Below, piece after piece: positions 1-8,952 of a stretch of DNA of 64,000 bases (its first letter is position 1; each line of letters starts with the position of its first letter). The stretch covers positions 124,001 through 188,000 of the forward strand of contig CAYXUL010000001.1 of NCBI GenBank assembly GCA_964468475.1, read 5' to 3'. The notes beneath the pieces were generated by a model that saw only the letters and a list, made by a program, of their open reading frames with translations, ran no database searches and had not been told where the DNA came from. Made by a program: the position numbers and the translations under genes. Source of the DNA: JBECKX01 sp964468475 (lineage in GTDB: Bacteria; Zixibacteria; MSB-5A5; CAIYYT01).

Positions 1-107
1 TCGAGACGTACGTAGCGGCGTCGTTTCTCCCGATATAGCCGGAGTGGTTGCTTGATAACAAATCCTTCATCGGCGCTGCTGTTACTTGTTGATTGTTGCC
101 TGGTCAT
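1..107 (-). CDS. PilZ-domain protein, N-terminal fragment (runs off the window)
   Basis: This is the first 35 codons of a gene that leaves the window at its left edge. The ATG at 107-105 is preceded by a clear Shine-Dalgarno (AGGAG at 119-115). The visible peptide starts MTRQQS and reaches an arginine-rich EKRRRYVRLE segment. That resembles the RxxxR entry motif of c-di-GMP-binding PilZ domains and parallels the RRRYFRL segment of the YcgR-like protein just upstream. It lies 49 bp downstream of that gene, so it is probably the last visible member of the flagellar operon. The PilZ call is an inference from this short motif; the second PilZ motif (D/NxSxxG) would be outside the window. Confidence 0.55.
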   Translation of the reverse strand, partial: MTRQQSTSNSSADEGFVIKQPLRLYREKRRRYVRL

Positions 108-156
108 TTCGTTACTCCTGTCTGATTGCTGATTTTTCGTGGCGCAATACGCCCTG

Positions 157-915
157 TTATATCAAACCTTTCTTTTTCATCTCTACTTGCTGCTCGAAAA
201 TGAAGTTGAGCAGCCCCGTTCGCTGAGTCTCATCGAAGCTCAGGAATTCCTTAGGAATGTGCTTACTTTGGCTCGAGTTCAGAATCATGGTGAGTTCTTC
301 CATCGTAAACAGCTCTATTCCGTATTGATGCATTTCTTCAGGCTCGTCGACGCGGCGCCGGATGATACCGAAAGCGCTCATCTGTTTGGAATAATCCTCC
401 AGCTTGATAACCACCAGCGCACGCGAGCCAACCTTAGTGTCAAGCCGGGAGCGGACTAACACACCATTACCTGAAATATTGATGCAATGCGCATGAAACT
501 GCGGGAGATCCTCAACGGTTCGCTTGCCAGTGAAGAGCTCCTCGGCGGGAATAATGGTGACAGCTCCATTTGCCCCAAGGCGGAAGTATCTACGGCGTTG
601 GTTGCGTTCGATATCGGTCGGGAGCGGAATTAGATATGCATCTGCTCTGCCGTTATGGCGAGAGAGTATTTGTCCGCTGAAGGTGTAAGCCGAATCTGGT
701 TTGAAAAAGTTCGCGCGGAAGTGGACTCCGACCGTGAAAAGCGCATCTCCACTGACTAGTGTCGGGCGGTCAATTACCAGGTGCTTCGAAGTGATGTCCT
801 CCACCCGGGAGCGGTAGCGGCCGCTACGGCCGCGCTCCTCTATCGTAATTTCGAGACGGTCCCAAAGTTCGAGGATGCCGCCGACATTGGGTTTCTGTTG
901 CCGGGTGCGCTGCAC
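157..915 (-). CDS. YcgR-like flagellar brake protein (PilZ domain)
   Basis: The protein has 252 residues. The N-terminal part (about 15-100) resembles the YcgR_2/PilZN beta-domain and the C-terminal part (about 105-220) is a PilZ domain. Both c-di-GMP-binding motifs are visible: the arginine cluster RNQRRRYFRL near residue 107 and NISGNG near residue 147. The family binds c-di-GMP and then acts on the flagellar motor or switch to slow swimming. The start is GTG, overlapping the preceding TAG stop by one base (TAGTG), with AAGGGAAG as ribosome-binding site. Its place at the end of the flagellar operon supports a motor-brake role. The exact motor target cannot be read from sequence. Confidence 0.85.
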   Translation of the reverse strand: MQRTRQQKPNVGGILELWDRLEITIEERGRSGRYRSRVEDITSKHLVIDRPTLVSGDALFTVGVHFRANFFKPDSAYTFSGQILSRHNGRADAYLIPLPTDIERNQRRRYFRLGANGAVTIIPAEELFTGKRTVEDLPQFHAHCINISGNGVLVRSRLDTKVGSRALVVIKLEDYSKQMSAFGIIRRRVDEPEEMHQYGIELFTMEELTMILNSSQSKHIPKEFLSFDETQRTGLLNFIFEQQVEMKKKGLI

Positions 916-2105
916 TACTTCCCTTCGACTGCCTTGAGGTTTTTCTTGCCCTGGGTGACCGCGAGATCAAGTACTTTTCGTGCCAGAGCCGTGCGTGTCT
1001 GATCGCCGCGGTTGTCAAACACATATTGCTGGCCGGCCTTGATAGTATTGTTAAAATAGAGCTTGGCTTCTTTGTGTCGGCCCACCCGCCGCGATAGCTC
1101 AGCAATCAGGTACAGTGCCTGAATCTGCTGATTGCCCTGCTGGATTTCATGACCCTCTTCCAGAGCGCCTTTGTAAAATTCGGCCGCGTAAAGCAGCGCT
1201 TCCTGCTCGGAAAGCGGGACGTATTCCCAGCGAGTCTTGGCTTCGCGAATGAAGTCTTCAAAGGAGGCGAAGCCGGCGTAGGCGATCGAGCCGCTGCCTG
1301 ATGACATCGGGTGATCAAGCCTGAGCTTGCTGTTTGTTTGCACGGTATGTGACAGCTCATTGACCGCACTGCTCATTTCACCATGCACCGAGCGCAATTT
1401 CTGCAATTGTTCCTGGAATCCATGATGAAGCGACAGAAACTCTGAATCGGTGGGATTCACCGTCGCCTGATCCGAAAACGCTTCCTCAATCAGCTTCGAC
1501 ATCGATTCGACGTTAAGATTGAAATAGTCGCGGGCCTGCTTGAGTTTGGAATATGCCTTTTCGATGTCGTGTGCGAAGTGCGCACCTTCGTTCAAAACGA
1601 CAGATTCGCTGCCGTAATGCTCCCGGTAGAGCCAGGCGATGCGCAAGAAGAACCGGCCGATGTCGAGCTTGCGCGGGTGTTCCACAAGCAGTTCATCATA
1701 AACTCCAAGGAGGAACTTGGCTACGGCGGTCGCAAAGGGGTTGAGCTGCGCGTCGCGAGATTGCCCCAACATTTTCAGTACTGAGCCGTCTATTGCCAGA
1801 GCCTCGAGGTGACGGGAACGAATCGTCTTGAGACGGTACGAGCGAAAGGCGACGTCGTTTTTCCAGTCCTTGAAGCCCTGATTGAACTCGCGCGTGTAGA
1901 AGCAGTTCTCGCAGGTGGCCATGAAGAAAAGCAAGGGATTGTAGATTTCATACTTGGGGTTGCGCCACTGCCGCCCCTGCGGACAGAAGTCAGTATCGTG
2001 ATCTTCTTCCACGTACGAGCCGACCTTGATATTTTCGAATTCGTTAATTGTCTTACAGACCGGGCATTCAACCTTGGTCAGAAAGAACGGTGATTCCTGC
2101 GCCAT
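915..2105 (-). CDS. DUF2225 family protein
   Basis: The protein has 396 residues. The N-terminus carries a zinc-ribbon-like arrangement: CPVC at about residue 15, a further Cys in DFCPQG and CENC near residue 65. The rest is helical with TPR-like character towards the C-terminus, where repeated A-x-Y/L-Y segments occur. This matches the DUF2225 family, whose members are found in varied bacteria and whose function is not established. The start has a good ribosome-binding site (AGAGGT). It sits between a small flagellar-operon membrane protein and the YcgR-like gene, so a link to motility or its control is plausible but only by context. Confidence 0.75.
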   Translation of the reverse strand: MAQESPFFLTKVECPVCKTINEFENIKVGSYVEEDHDTDFCPQGRQWRNPKYEIYNPLLFFMATCENCFYTREFNQGFKDWKNDVAFRSYRLKTIRSRHLEALAIDGSVLKMLGQSRDAQLNPFATAVAKFLLGVYDELLVEHPRKLDIGRFFLRIAWLYREHYGSESVVLNEGAHFAHDIEKAYSKLKQARDYFNLNVESMSKLIEEAFSDQATVNPTDSEFLSLHHGFQEQLQKLRSVHGEMSSAVNELSHTVQTNSKLRLDHPMSSGSGSIAYAGFASFEDFIREAKTRWEYVPLSEQEALLYAAEFYKGALEEGHEIQQGNQQIQALYLIAELSRRVGRHKEAKLYFNNTIKAGQQYVFDNRGDQTRTALARKVLDLAVTQGKKNLKAVEGK

Positions 2106-2138
2106 AATCTGGTACCTCTATACCTCAGATCTACTTCT

Positions 2139-2609
2139 CTACTTAAGCTGCCCCAACAGCTCTAATTCCATGAACGAGATGCCGAGACTGTTCTCGATTT
2201 CATCTCGCCGTCGTCCGTCGCGATACATGCGAACCGCTTCGAGATATTTCTCCGTGCGGCTCATCGCGGCTGAATTTCGGGGGGTATTTCTAGTTGTGCT
2301 CTCGACAGGGTTGCCGGCGCCAGGCCTGGCTACCTTGTTGTCCCGATAACGCGACAGCAAGGGTGGGGCAAACGACGTTACATCTGCAGAATTGATTGCG
2401 CTTGATTCGATTCGTGCAACCGGTTGAGCTGCCGGCGCGGGTGCTATCTCCGCCGGCGCCTGATCCTGATAGGCGAAGCCTGCGACGTAATCTGCGATGA
2501 CTTTGCGGATGCGCCGTTCGCGAAGGTAAATAAAGGTTACGAGGGCGAGAGTGACTGTGATTCCAAAGCTTACATCCAATATGAGTTGTGCTGCATTCCA
2601 TGCTTCCAT
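2139..2609 (-). CDS. Small single-pass membrane protein of the flagellar operon
   Basis: The protein has 156 residues. A single hydrophobic segment (about 9-28) is followed by basic residues (RERRIRK), giving a short periplasmic N-terminus and a cytoplasmic body. The middle (about 45-115) is low-complexity and rich in Ala, Pro and Ser. The last 40 residues (YLEAVRMYRDGRRRDEI and onward) look like a small helix-turn-helix-type unit of the kind seen in DUF2802/DUF6115 flagellar-operon proteins. That family name is a guess from architecture. The ribosome-binding site GGAG (2619-2616) sits in the loop of a 6-bp hairpin directly before the ATG. Confidence 0.6.
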   Translation of the reverse strand: MEAWNAAQLILDVSFGITVTLALVTFIYLRERRIRKVIADYVAGFAYQDQAPAEIAPAPAAQPVARIESSAINSADVTSFAPPLLSRYRDNKVARPGAGNPVESTTRNTPRNSAAMSRTEKYLEAVRMYRDGRRRDEIENSLGISFMELELLGQLK

Positions 2610-2625
2610 GATTGACTCCTCAATC
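2610..2625 (-). promoter_or_regulatory. Hairpin presenting the Shine-Dalgarno in its loop
   Basis: The mRNA strand reads GATTGA GGAG TCAATC and then directly ATG. The 6-bp perfect stem leaves GGAG, the ribosome-binding site of the 156-residue membrane protein, exposed as the four-base loop. It may be chance or may hold the site accessible; no data here decide. Confidence 0.3.
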
Positions 2626-2648
2626 AGCCTTATCTTAGTCTGACTTCA

Positions 2649-2936
2649 TCAAGCGGTGACATCCAGGCCGCCTGTTTGTTCTTCTCTATTCTTGTCATCC
2701 TGTTTCTTCTTCTGTTGCTCTTCTTTCTGTTCCTGCTTCGGCTTATCTCGATGAATGATCGCTTCGTCAGTTTTCTCTGTCGGCGTGGCCTCACGCTGCT
2801 TCTGCACTTGTTGCTTTGCCTGGGCGATAGCAGCGTTACGCTGGTCAGCTTCCGGCGCCGCTTTCTGAGCTTCGTTTACCTTCTCAGCCAGCGGCATCTT
2901 GACCAGATTGTCTGCAGCATCAATCGGCCGGACCAT
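2649..2936 (-). CDS. Small charged protein of the flagellar operon, unknown function
   Basis: The protein has 95 residues. It starts MVRPIDAADNL and then becomes a very hydrophilic helix rich in Gln, Lys and Glu (about 30-85), with no membrane segment or signal peptide. AAAGGA lies ahead of the ATG. It is placed between the flagellar sigma factor and the small membrane protein, with 12 to 40 bp spacings, so it is almost certainly translated as part of the operon. The VRPIDAADN opening is reminiscent of short uncharacterised proteins from flagellar operons in other phyla. No function can be assigned. Confidence 0.6.
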   Translation of the reverse strand: MVRPIDAADNLVKMPLAEKVNEAQKAAPEADQRNAAIAQAKQQVQKQREATPTEKTDEAIIHRDKPKQEQKEEQQKKKQDDKNREEQTGGLDVTA

Positions 2937-2957
2937 TACATCATCACATCCTTTCAG

Positions 2958-3752
2958 CTAAACAGCGAACTTCTCCTTGACGAGGTTTCGCAGTTTGCCG
3001 ACTGCCTTGGTGTGGATCTGGGAGACACGCGATTCGGAAATCGACATCACTTCACCGATCTCTTTCAGTGTCAATTCTTCATAGTAGTAAAGAGCGATTA
3101 CCAGCCGCTCCTGCTCGGTTAGATTGGCGATGGCGATTCCCAAATAGGCTTTCAGCTCCATTTCTTCGATTTCCCCCAGGACAGTATTGTCGTTGGGGCC
3201 TTCGATTGTTTCGATGCGCGGTATCTGGCGGTTGTCCTCTTCCTTGTAGATCATTTCGTCGAGCGAAAGGAGGGTGGCACCGCTGACGTCCCGGAGTGTG
3301 GCTCCGAATTCGTCCATCGTAATGTTGAGGTGGTCGGCCAGCTCGGTATGTGAGGGTTTGCGACCGAAACGTGCCTCCAGCTCGTTCGTGGCACGATCCA
3401 TTTCACGCGATTTGGCGCGAGTTGATCTTGGTACCCAATCGAGACTGCGAAGCTCGTCGAGAATTGCTCCCCGAATTCTGGGTACGGCGTAGGTTTCGAA
3501 CTTGATCCCACGATCGGGGTCGAAGTTGCCGAAAGCCTCGATCAAGCCGATCACACCAGTGTTCACCAAATCCGGCAATTCCACGGTCTTGGGGAAACCC
3601 ATGGCCAGGCGGCCGGCTACGTTGCGCACTAAGGGAAGGTAGTGGTCAAGCAGCTGTTGCCGGACGGAGGGATCCCCGCTGGCACGATAGTTTTGCCAGG
3701 CTTGTGCTACATTCATCTGCTTATGCCTTTCCTGTGGTATGGTGGTTATCAT
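2958..3752 (-). CDS. fliA: Flagellar sigma factor sigma-28 (FliA/WhiG family)
   Basis: The protein has 264 residues and shows the FliA layout: region 2 (LVNTGVIGLIEAF, then FETYAVPRIRGAILDELR), region 3 (ATNELEARFGRKPSH onward) and region 4 (LTLKEIGEVMSISESRVSQI). It directs RNA polymerase to late flagellar and chemotaxis promoters and in other bacteria is held by the anti-sigma FlgM, which is not seen here. Two starts are possible. The ATG at 3752 has AGAGGA 11 bases upstream. The ATG at 3716 (MNVAQAW) has the better AGGAAAGG site and gives 252 residues, closer to family length. It lies directly downstream of flhG. A sigma-28-like promoter near 34,074-34,100 is a candidate target. Confidence 0.95.
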   Translation of the reverse strand: MITTIPQERHKQMNVAQAWQNYRASGDPSVRQQLLDHYLPLVRNVAGRLAMGFPKTVELPDLVNTGVIGLIEAFGNFDPDRGIKFETYAVPRIRGAILDELRSLDWVPRSTRAKSREMDRATNELEARFGRKPSHTELADHLNITMDEFGATLRDVSGATLLSLDEMIYKEEDNRQIPRIETIEGPNDNTVLGEIEEMELKAYLGIAIANLTEQERLVIALYYYEELTLKEIGEVMSISESRVSQIHTKAVGKLRNLVKEKFAV

Positions 3753-3768
3753 GGTCGATGTTAGTCCT

Positions 3769-4653
3769 CTATTCCGGGAAGGAGTGTACCGTCACTTCTC
3801 TATCGTCAAAGGCTGCAACGCTTTTTAGATCAATCGCTCCGGAGGCGTGCGACGCCAGTGACAGTGCCTTCCTCGGTTTACTTATTTCTTTTTCCTGTAT
3901 CGTCTTAGCCGCCCTGTGCAGATTTTTAACACTCTGTAAGGAAATTGCACTGGAGCGGTAAATGCCTTGGTTGTCGGCCAAATGGGTCAGTTGTGGATCG
4001 AGCGGCAGAGTGAGTAGCGGATCGATCCTGAGATTCAGAAACTTCTCCGCCATCTCGATGAATTTGATCATCGCGTGTTCGCCGTCCACCTCTGATAGCG
4101 CCTGATTAATGATGAGTGACACGTTAGGGTCAGCGATCAATTCCTTTGCCTGTTTCAATTGCGCATAAGTATCGGCGATTGCAGAGATGCGTGGCGATGT
4201 GACAGTCAGGCAGCGATCGCTATGGGCGATAAGCTGAAGCGTGAACCCGTCGATCACGGCGGCGGTATCGAATATCACGACGTCAAAATTCTGTTCCAGT
4301 TCGTCGAAGCTGCGCTGCAATGATGCGGTTTCGTTTATGCCGTTGGCTGATGCACCCGGTTTGGTGCCGATCAACCAGAGATTTGGTGAAAGCTGCCGCG
4401 TGACTGCATCCAGATACTGCGCACCCACAAAGAAGTCTTCGCTGCCGTAACTGAGATCAACGTTTGCCAGGGTGGCGACGTCACCGATACCGAAATCGCA
4501 ATCAACCAGAACCACGCGCTGATCGAACTCAGCGAGAGAGCGGGCGAGCAGTGAAGCGATTGTAGTTTTTCCCGTGCCCCCTTTACCTGAACAAACGGTG
4601 ATCGTGTAGGCTCGCAGAGGGCGCTGATTCAAAAGTTGGGAGACGCTATTCAT
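3769..4653 (-). CDS. flhG: FlhG/FleN MinD-like ATPase, flagellar number regulator
   Basis: The protein has 294 residues. The deviant Walker A motif CSGKGGTGKTT starts near residue 21, followed by the ParA/MinD switch VVLVDCDFGIGD and the helix-associated IFDTAA segment. FlhG partners the SRP-type GTPase FlhF, limiting flagellar number and in polar flagellates repressing early genes through the sigma-54 activator. The N-terminus (MNSVSQLLNQRP) does not show the DQAxxLR motif that in other FlhG proteins stimulates FlhF GTPase activity. The gene overlaps the end of flhF by 8 bases and precedes fliA, the usual flhF-flhG-fliA order. Confidence 0.93.
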   Translation of the reverse strand: MNSVSQLLNQRPLRAYTITVCSGKGGTGKTTIASLLARSLAEFDQRVVLVDCDFGIGDVATLANVDLSYGSEDFFVGAQYLDAVTRQLSPNLWLIGTKPGASANGINETASLQRSFDELEQNFDVVIFDTAAVIDGFTLQLIAHSDRCLTVTSPRISAIADTYAQLKQAKELIADPNVSLIINQALSEVDGEHAMIKFIEMAEKFLNLRIDPLLTLPLDPQLTHLADNQGIYRSSAISLQSVKNLHRAAKTIQEKEISKPRKALSLASHASGAIDLKSVAAFDDREVTVHSFPE

Positions 4654-5823
4654 TAGTTTCTCCTATCAACTTCACAAATTCGCTGTCGATATCGAAGTCG
4701 CGCAGGGTATCGGTGGGTAAGCGTGAGTCGGAGATTCCCCACACCGGCGGATAGTCAGCAGCCGCGTAATCCAGAATTACCCCACAGCAATCCGAAGCGT
4801 CGCAATGAGTAAACACAGTTGCATCAATCTCCAGCGGTTCTGCGAAGGTGAGAAAGCGCCTGATTTGCCGCCAGCTCGAAGTAAGCGGTAGCGCTGCCAC
4901 CACGAACCTGCGTTTCATCCTTGTCAGTTGATCGCGTACTTCGTCGAGCCCTTCCCGGTCTCCGGTCACCAGGCCGGCGGTATCAACAAGGTGANNNNNN
5001 NNNNNNNNNNNNNNNNNNNNNNNNNNNNNNNNNNNNNNNNNNNNNNNNNNNNNNNNNNNNNNNNNNNNNNNNNNNNNNNNNNNNNNNNNNNNNNTTCGTC
5101 GAGCCCTTCCCGGTCTCCGGTCACCAGGCCGGCGGTATCAACAAGGTGATACTTTGCTTTGCGTGACTTGTACTCTTCACGGGCCTCCCCTACCATCTCT
5201 ACTATTTCATTGATGCTGCTGATCTCCTGCTCGGCGCCGGGGCGGAAGTTGTCGAGCGTGGAGAGCGTAACTTTCTCATGATCCTGAAACACCAACTTGG
5301 TGGCGATCTTAGCCAGAAGTGTGCTCTTACCCGAGCCGCAGGGGCCTACGAATACAATGTCGGTGCCTTTCCGCGGCAAATCACATGTGGCAGGCGCAAT
5401 CGAACCAAGGATCTCTTTCAGCGAGTCAAGCGTCGGCGGCGAGTGCTGCTGCCAGCGGCGGCAAATTTCGCGTGCCAGGTCTGGTTTGATATCGTGCGCT
5501 CTCAGGCGCAGATAGTATTCCTTTGATTCGCCCTGAAGCAGGTCGGGGAGAATTACGTCGAGTATGGCTGATTCCAGCTCGCGATTGGTCGTTGCAGTTT
5601 CTGCAACAGCCGGTCCGCTCCCTGCGGTTTGCACCCTGGTAGCGGTAGCCGGCTGCTGAATAGCAGCGCCGATCTCTTCACGGGCGGCGGTGACGCAGAA
5701 CATCTTGAGTCCGCCGTCTTTTACCACATCGGTCTTCAGGACAACGGCGTCACCACCGAATTCCCTGCGCACCATGGCGAGGGCGTCCTGGATCGTTTTT
5801 GCCTGAAAATTCTTAATTTGCAT
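4646..5823 (-). CDS. flhF: FlhF, SRP-type GTPase for flagellar placement (broken only by an assembly gap)
   Basis: The reading frame is interrupted by 100 N (4995-5094). The 55 bases on each side of the N run (4940-4994 and 5095-5149) are identical. Removing the N run and one copy restores a continuous frame of 341 codons (340 residues). The protein has an N-terminal B domain (MQIKNFQAKT, about 1-110), an N domain and the SRP54-type G domain with GPCGSGKST (G1), LDNFRPGAE (G2 region) and VDTAG (G3). The G4 motif, normally TKxD, reads THCD. FlhF with FlhG sets site and number of flagella. It overlaps flhA by 11 bases. Confidence 0.92.
4995..5094. other. Assembly gap (100 N) that is probably not a real gap
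   Basis: Exactly 100 N. The flanks are a perfect 55-bp direct duplicate, so the two contigs overlap and the true sequence is most likely 155 bp shorter here. The flhF frame closes when the duplicate is collapsed. Confidence 0.95.
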
Positions 5824-7873
5824 CGTTCACACTCACGGCAAGTTTAGAGTAGACTTCAACGGTCGGGATAATCTCGGAGTAAGACACCACTACCAGCCCT
5901 TTCACCGCCCCCTGCAGGTACTTGTGCAAGGCCATGCGGACATTTGGACCGACGAGCAGAATCGGGGTAAATCCCTGTTGCATCATGCTGTCGGCAGCCT
6001 GCTTCACCCTGTTGGTAAGCGTCTCACCGATGTCGGGCTGGATGACCAGCATTAGTCCCTGCTTGGTGGACTGTACATTTTCACCGAGGAATTTCTCGGC
6101 GTGCGGATCGAGGGTAAAGACCGTCATTTTCTTATTTTCATCTATGCAATCAGCGGTGATCTGACGTCGCAGCGACATGCGTACATACTCGGTAAGCACG
6201 TCGGCATCCTTCGTCTGCGGCGCGAATTCCGCGAGAGTTTCGAGGATAGTGACCATGTCACGGATTGAGACTTGCTCGGCGAGCAGGTTCTGCAGGACTT
6301 TCTGAAGAATGGCCAGAGGTACGGCCTCGCCGACGACATCCTCAACCGCTGCGGGCGATTCCTCGCGGACACGATCGATCAGGTTCTTCACATCCTGGCG
6401 GCTGAACAGCTCCGCGGCGTGCCTCTTTATGACTTCTGTCAGGTGAGTGGCCATTACTGCGCCCGGTTCGACTACGGTATAGCCCTTCATCTCCGCCAGC
6501 TCTTTGTAATTCTGGATAATCCACTTGGCTTTCATGCCGAAAGCAGGCTCGGTGGTATTGAAGCCTTCGATGTCGTCCTCGACGTGACCGGGATTGATCG
6601 CGAGGAAGTGGTCAACCATCAGCTCGTATTCGGCGATGGTGATGCCCTTGAGTTTTATCTCATAGAGACTGGGCTTGAGTTGCATGTTGTCCCTGATCCG
6701 CACCGGCGGGACGACGATACCGAGATCCTGCGCAAGCTGCTTGCGCATGGTAGCGATTCGTTCCAGGAGATCGCCCCCCTGCTCCACATCAACCAGTGGT
6801 ATCAGGCCGTAGCCGATCTCAACTTCCAGCGTGTCAAGGTGGAGGGCATCTTCAGCCTGCTGAGTTGGTGTTTTCTCTTCTTTTGGTTTGAGCCTGACTT
6901 CTTTTTGACGGGCTTCATCCTCCCGGCGCTTGGCTGCCTGCATGGTCAGCACTGCAGCGCCTCCTACAACCACACTAAAAATCGAGAATGGCACGAACGG
7001 CAGGCCGGGCACGACTCCCAGCATGAACACCAGGCCGGCTGCAATTGCGAGCGCTTTGGGTTGCAGGGTCATTTGCTTGGCGATTTCGTCGCCCAGGTTC
7101 GACTCACCGGCGGCACGGGTCACCAGGATACCGGCGGAAGTAGCTACTATCAGCGCGGGAATCTGTGTGACGAGTCCGTCGCCGACCGAAAGCAGCGTGT
7201 AGGTTTTCAACGCTTCGCTGATCGGCATACCCTGCTGTACCATACCCACGATCAGGCCACCGATAACATTGGTCAGGGTAATCAGGATTCCGGCGATCGC
7301 ATCACCTCGCACGAACTTGGAGGCGCCGTCCATGGCGCCGTAGAAGTCTGCTTCCTGCGTAATTTCGCGGCGGCGCGTGCGAGCTTCGTCTTCGCTGATC
7401 AAGCCGGCGTTGAGGTCGGCGTCGATGGCCATCTGTTTGCCGGGCATGGCATCCAATGTGAACCGTGCGGCGACTTCAGAAATTCGTCCGGCGCCCTTGG
7501 TAATCACCACAAACTGGATTACCACGAGGATTATGAAGATGATGAAGCCGACGACGTAGTTTCCCTTGACCACGAAATTCCCGAAGGAGTTGATCACCGC
7601 ACCGGCATACGCCTCGCTCAGAATCAGTCTCGTCGACGCAACATTGAGCGACAGGCGAAACAACGTGATGACCAGCAGTAGCCCCGGAAACACGGAGAAG
7701 TCAAGCGGTCGTTTCAGATAGAGCGTGCCCAGAAGCACAATCAATGACAGGGATATATTCGCTGCCAGCAGCAAGTCGAGTAATGATGGAGCTATCGGAA
7801 TGATCAGTACGCCGATCACGCCGACAACAGCAACCGCCAGGATAACGTCAGTTTGTATCTTAAGACGATGCAT
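5813..7873 (-). CDS. flhA: FlhA, flagellar type III export gate protein
   Basis: The protein has 686 residues, full length for the family. The first 330 residues hold about eight membrane helices and include the FHIPEP-family signature region near FRLSLNVASTRLIL, followed by GNYVVGFIIF and the conserved cytoplasmic loop RFTLDAMPGKQMAIDADLN. The C-terminal half is the cytoplasmic nonameric ring that docks chaperone-substrate complexes. FlhA with FlhB, FliP, FliQ and FliR forms the proton-driven export gate. The ATG overlaps the flhB stop (ATGA). Confidence 0.97.
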   Translation of the reverse strand: MHRLKIQTDVILAVAVVGVIGVLIIPIAPSLLDLLLAANISLSLIVLLGTLYLKRPLDFSVFPGLLLVITLFRLSLNVASTRLILSEAYAGAVINSFGNFVVKGNYVVGFIIFIILVVIQFVVITKGAGRISEVAARFTLDAMPGKQMAIDADLNAGLISEDEARTRRREITQEADFYGAMDGASKFVRGDAIAGILITLTNVIGGLIVGMVQQGMPISEALKTYTLLSVGDGLVTQIPALIVATSAGILVTRAAGESNLGDEIAKQMTLQPKALAIAAGLVFMLGVVPGLPFVPFSIFSVVVGGAAVLTMQAAKRREDEARQKEVRLKPKEEKTPTQQAEDALHLDTLEVEIGYGLIPLVDVEQGGDLLERIATMRKQLAQDLGIVVPPVRIRDNMQLKPSLYEIKLKGITIAEYELMVDHFLAINPGHVEDDIEGFNTTEPAFGMKAKWIIQNYKELAEMKGYTVVEPGAVMATHLTEVIKRHAAELFSRQDVKNLIDRVREESPAAVEDVVGEAVPLAILQKVLQNLLAEQVSIRDMVTILETLAEFAPQTKDADVLTEYVRMSLRRQITADCIDENKKMTVFTLDPHAEKFLGENVQSTKQGLMLVIQPDIGETLTNRVKQAADSMMQQGFTPILLVGPNVRMALHKYLQGAVKGLVVVSYSEIIPTVEVYSKLAVSVNDAN

Positions 7874-8949
7874 CAGCTACGACTCCCACCTTTATCCTTG
7901 AGGCTGTAGACGTAGGCCAACACTTCGGCGACACCTTTGTAGAGGTCAGCCGGTATTTGCATGCCGATTTCGACAGTCTTAAACAATGCCCTTGCCAGCG
8001 GCTTATTTTCCACGATCGGCACACCGGCTTCCTTCGCGATTTGCTTGATCGCTTCGGCAATCAGGCGCTGGCCCTTTGCCAGCACGACCGGAGCGTCCAT
8101 CTTTTCCGTGTCGTATTTCAGGGCAACGGCGATATGAGTCGGGTTGGTGACGACTACGTCCGCCTTGGGGACTTCAGTCATCATGCGCTTACGTGACATT
8201 TCGCGTTGAATTGTGCGAATGCGGCTCTTGACCTGCGGGTTACCCTCGGTAGTTTTCATTTCCTCCTTGAGTTCCTGCTTGGACATCTTGAGCCCCTTGA
8301 TGTAGTCGTATTTCTGGTAAGCGTAATCGAGTACCGCGATTACGATCAGAGCGATAAGTATCTTAAGGGAAATCTTAATTGCAATCGCCCCCATCGCGCT
8401 GGCGATTTCCTGCACTTCCATATCGGGGAATCTGAGCATGGTTGGCAATTCAGCCTTGATCGCGTACCAGCAGATGAGCGTGATTATTGCCAGCTTGACC
8501 ACATCGCGCGACGCGCTGAAAAGTGATCTGACACTGAAAAGGCGCTTGAGTCCCTTAGTGACGTCGAGTTTTTCGAATTTCGGCTCAATGGCCTGGGTGG
8601 AGACTAGTGGTCCTACCTGCAAAAAGGAGATACCCAATGCCACCGCGACTAAAGCTACGGCGATCGGCGCGATAGCACGGCCAAAGACATAGACGATTTG
8701 CGTCACGAATCCACTAATAGCTTCAGGATTAACCAGGCGGTAGCTCGAGCTCTCGAACAGCCAGGAGAAGGTGCCTTTGAGCTGTCCGGCGGTATAGGGC
8801 CCCATCGCCACCAGGGCGCCGATACCCGCCAGCATGATTGCCACCGATGAAAGCTCCATCGATTTGGCAACCTGTCCTTTCTCCCGGGCTTCCCGAATTC
8901 GTTTCGGGGTCGGTTGTTCTGTTTTTTCCTGAAAGGATTCCTCAGCCAT
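7873..8949 (-). CDS. flhB: FlhB, export substrate-specificity switch
   Basis: The protein has 358 residues. The N-terminus EKTEQPTPKRIREAREKGQV is the family hallmark and is followed by four membrane helices (about 30-210). The cytoplasmic domain carries the autocleavage site NPTH within VVVTNPTHIAVAL near residue 267; cleavage between N and P switches export from rod/hook to filament substrates when FliK signals hook completion. The gene sits between fliR (3 bp gap) and flhA (ATGA overlap). Confidence 0.97.
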   Translation of the reverse strand: MAEESFQEKTEQPTPKRIREAREKGQVAKSMELSSVAIMLAGIGALVAMGPYTAGQLKGTFSWLFESSSYRLVNPEAISGFVTQIVYVFGRAIAPIAVALVAVALGISFLQVGPLVSTQAIEPKFEKLDVTKGLKRLFSVRSLFSASRDVVKLAIITLICWYAIKAELPTMLRFPDMEVQEIASAMGAIAIKISLKILIALIVIAVLDYAYQKYDYIKGLKMSKQELKEEMKTTEGNPQVKSRIRTIQREMSRKRMMTEVPKADVVVTNPTHIAVALKYDTEKMDAPVVLAKGQRLIAEAIKQIAKEAGVPIVENKPLARALFKTVEIGMQIPADLYKGVAEVLAYVYSLKDKGGSRS

Positions 8950-8952
8950 GCC

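Noticed and set aside
4966..5166. Open frames crossing the first N run on both strands
   Set aside because: They are artefacts of the duplicated contig ends and are explained by collapsing the duplicate.
6272..7681. Long plus-strand open frame of 469 codons opposite flhA
   Set aside because: It is the antisense shadow of a well-conserved gene; composition is His/Gln/Asp-rich and no ribosome-binding site or family motif is present.
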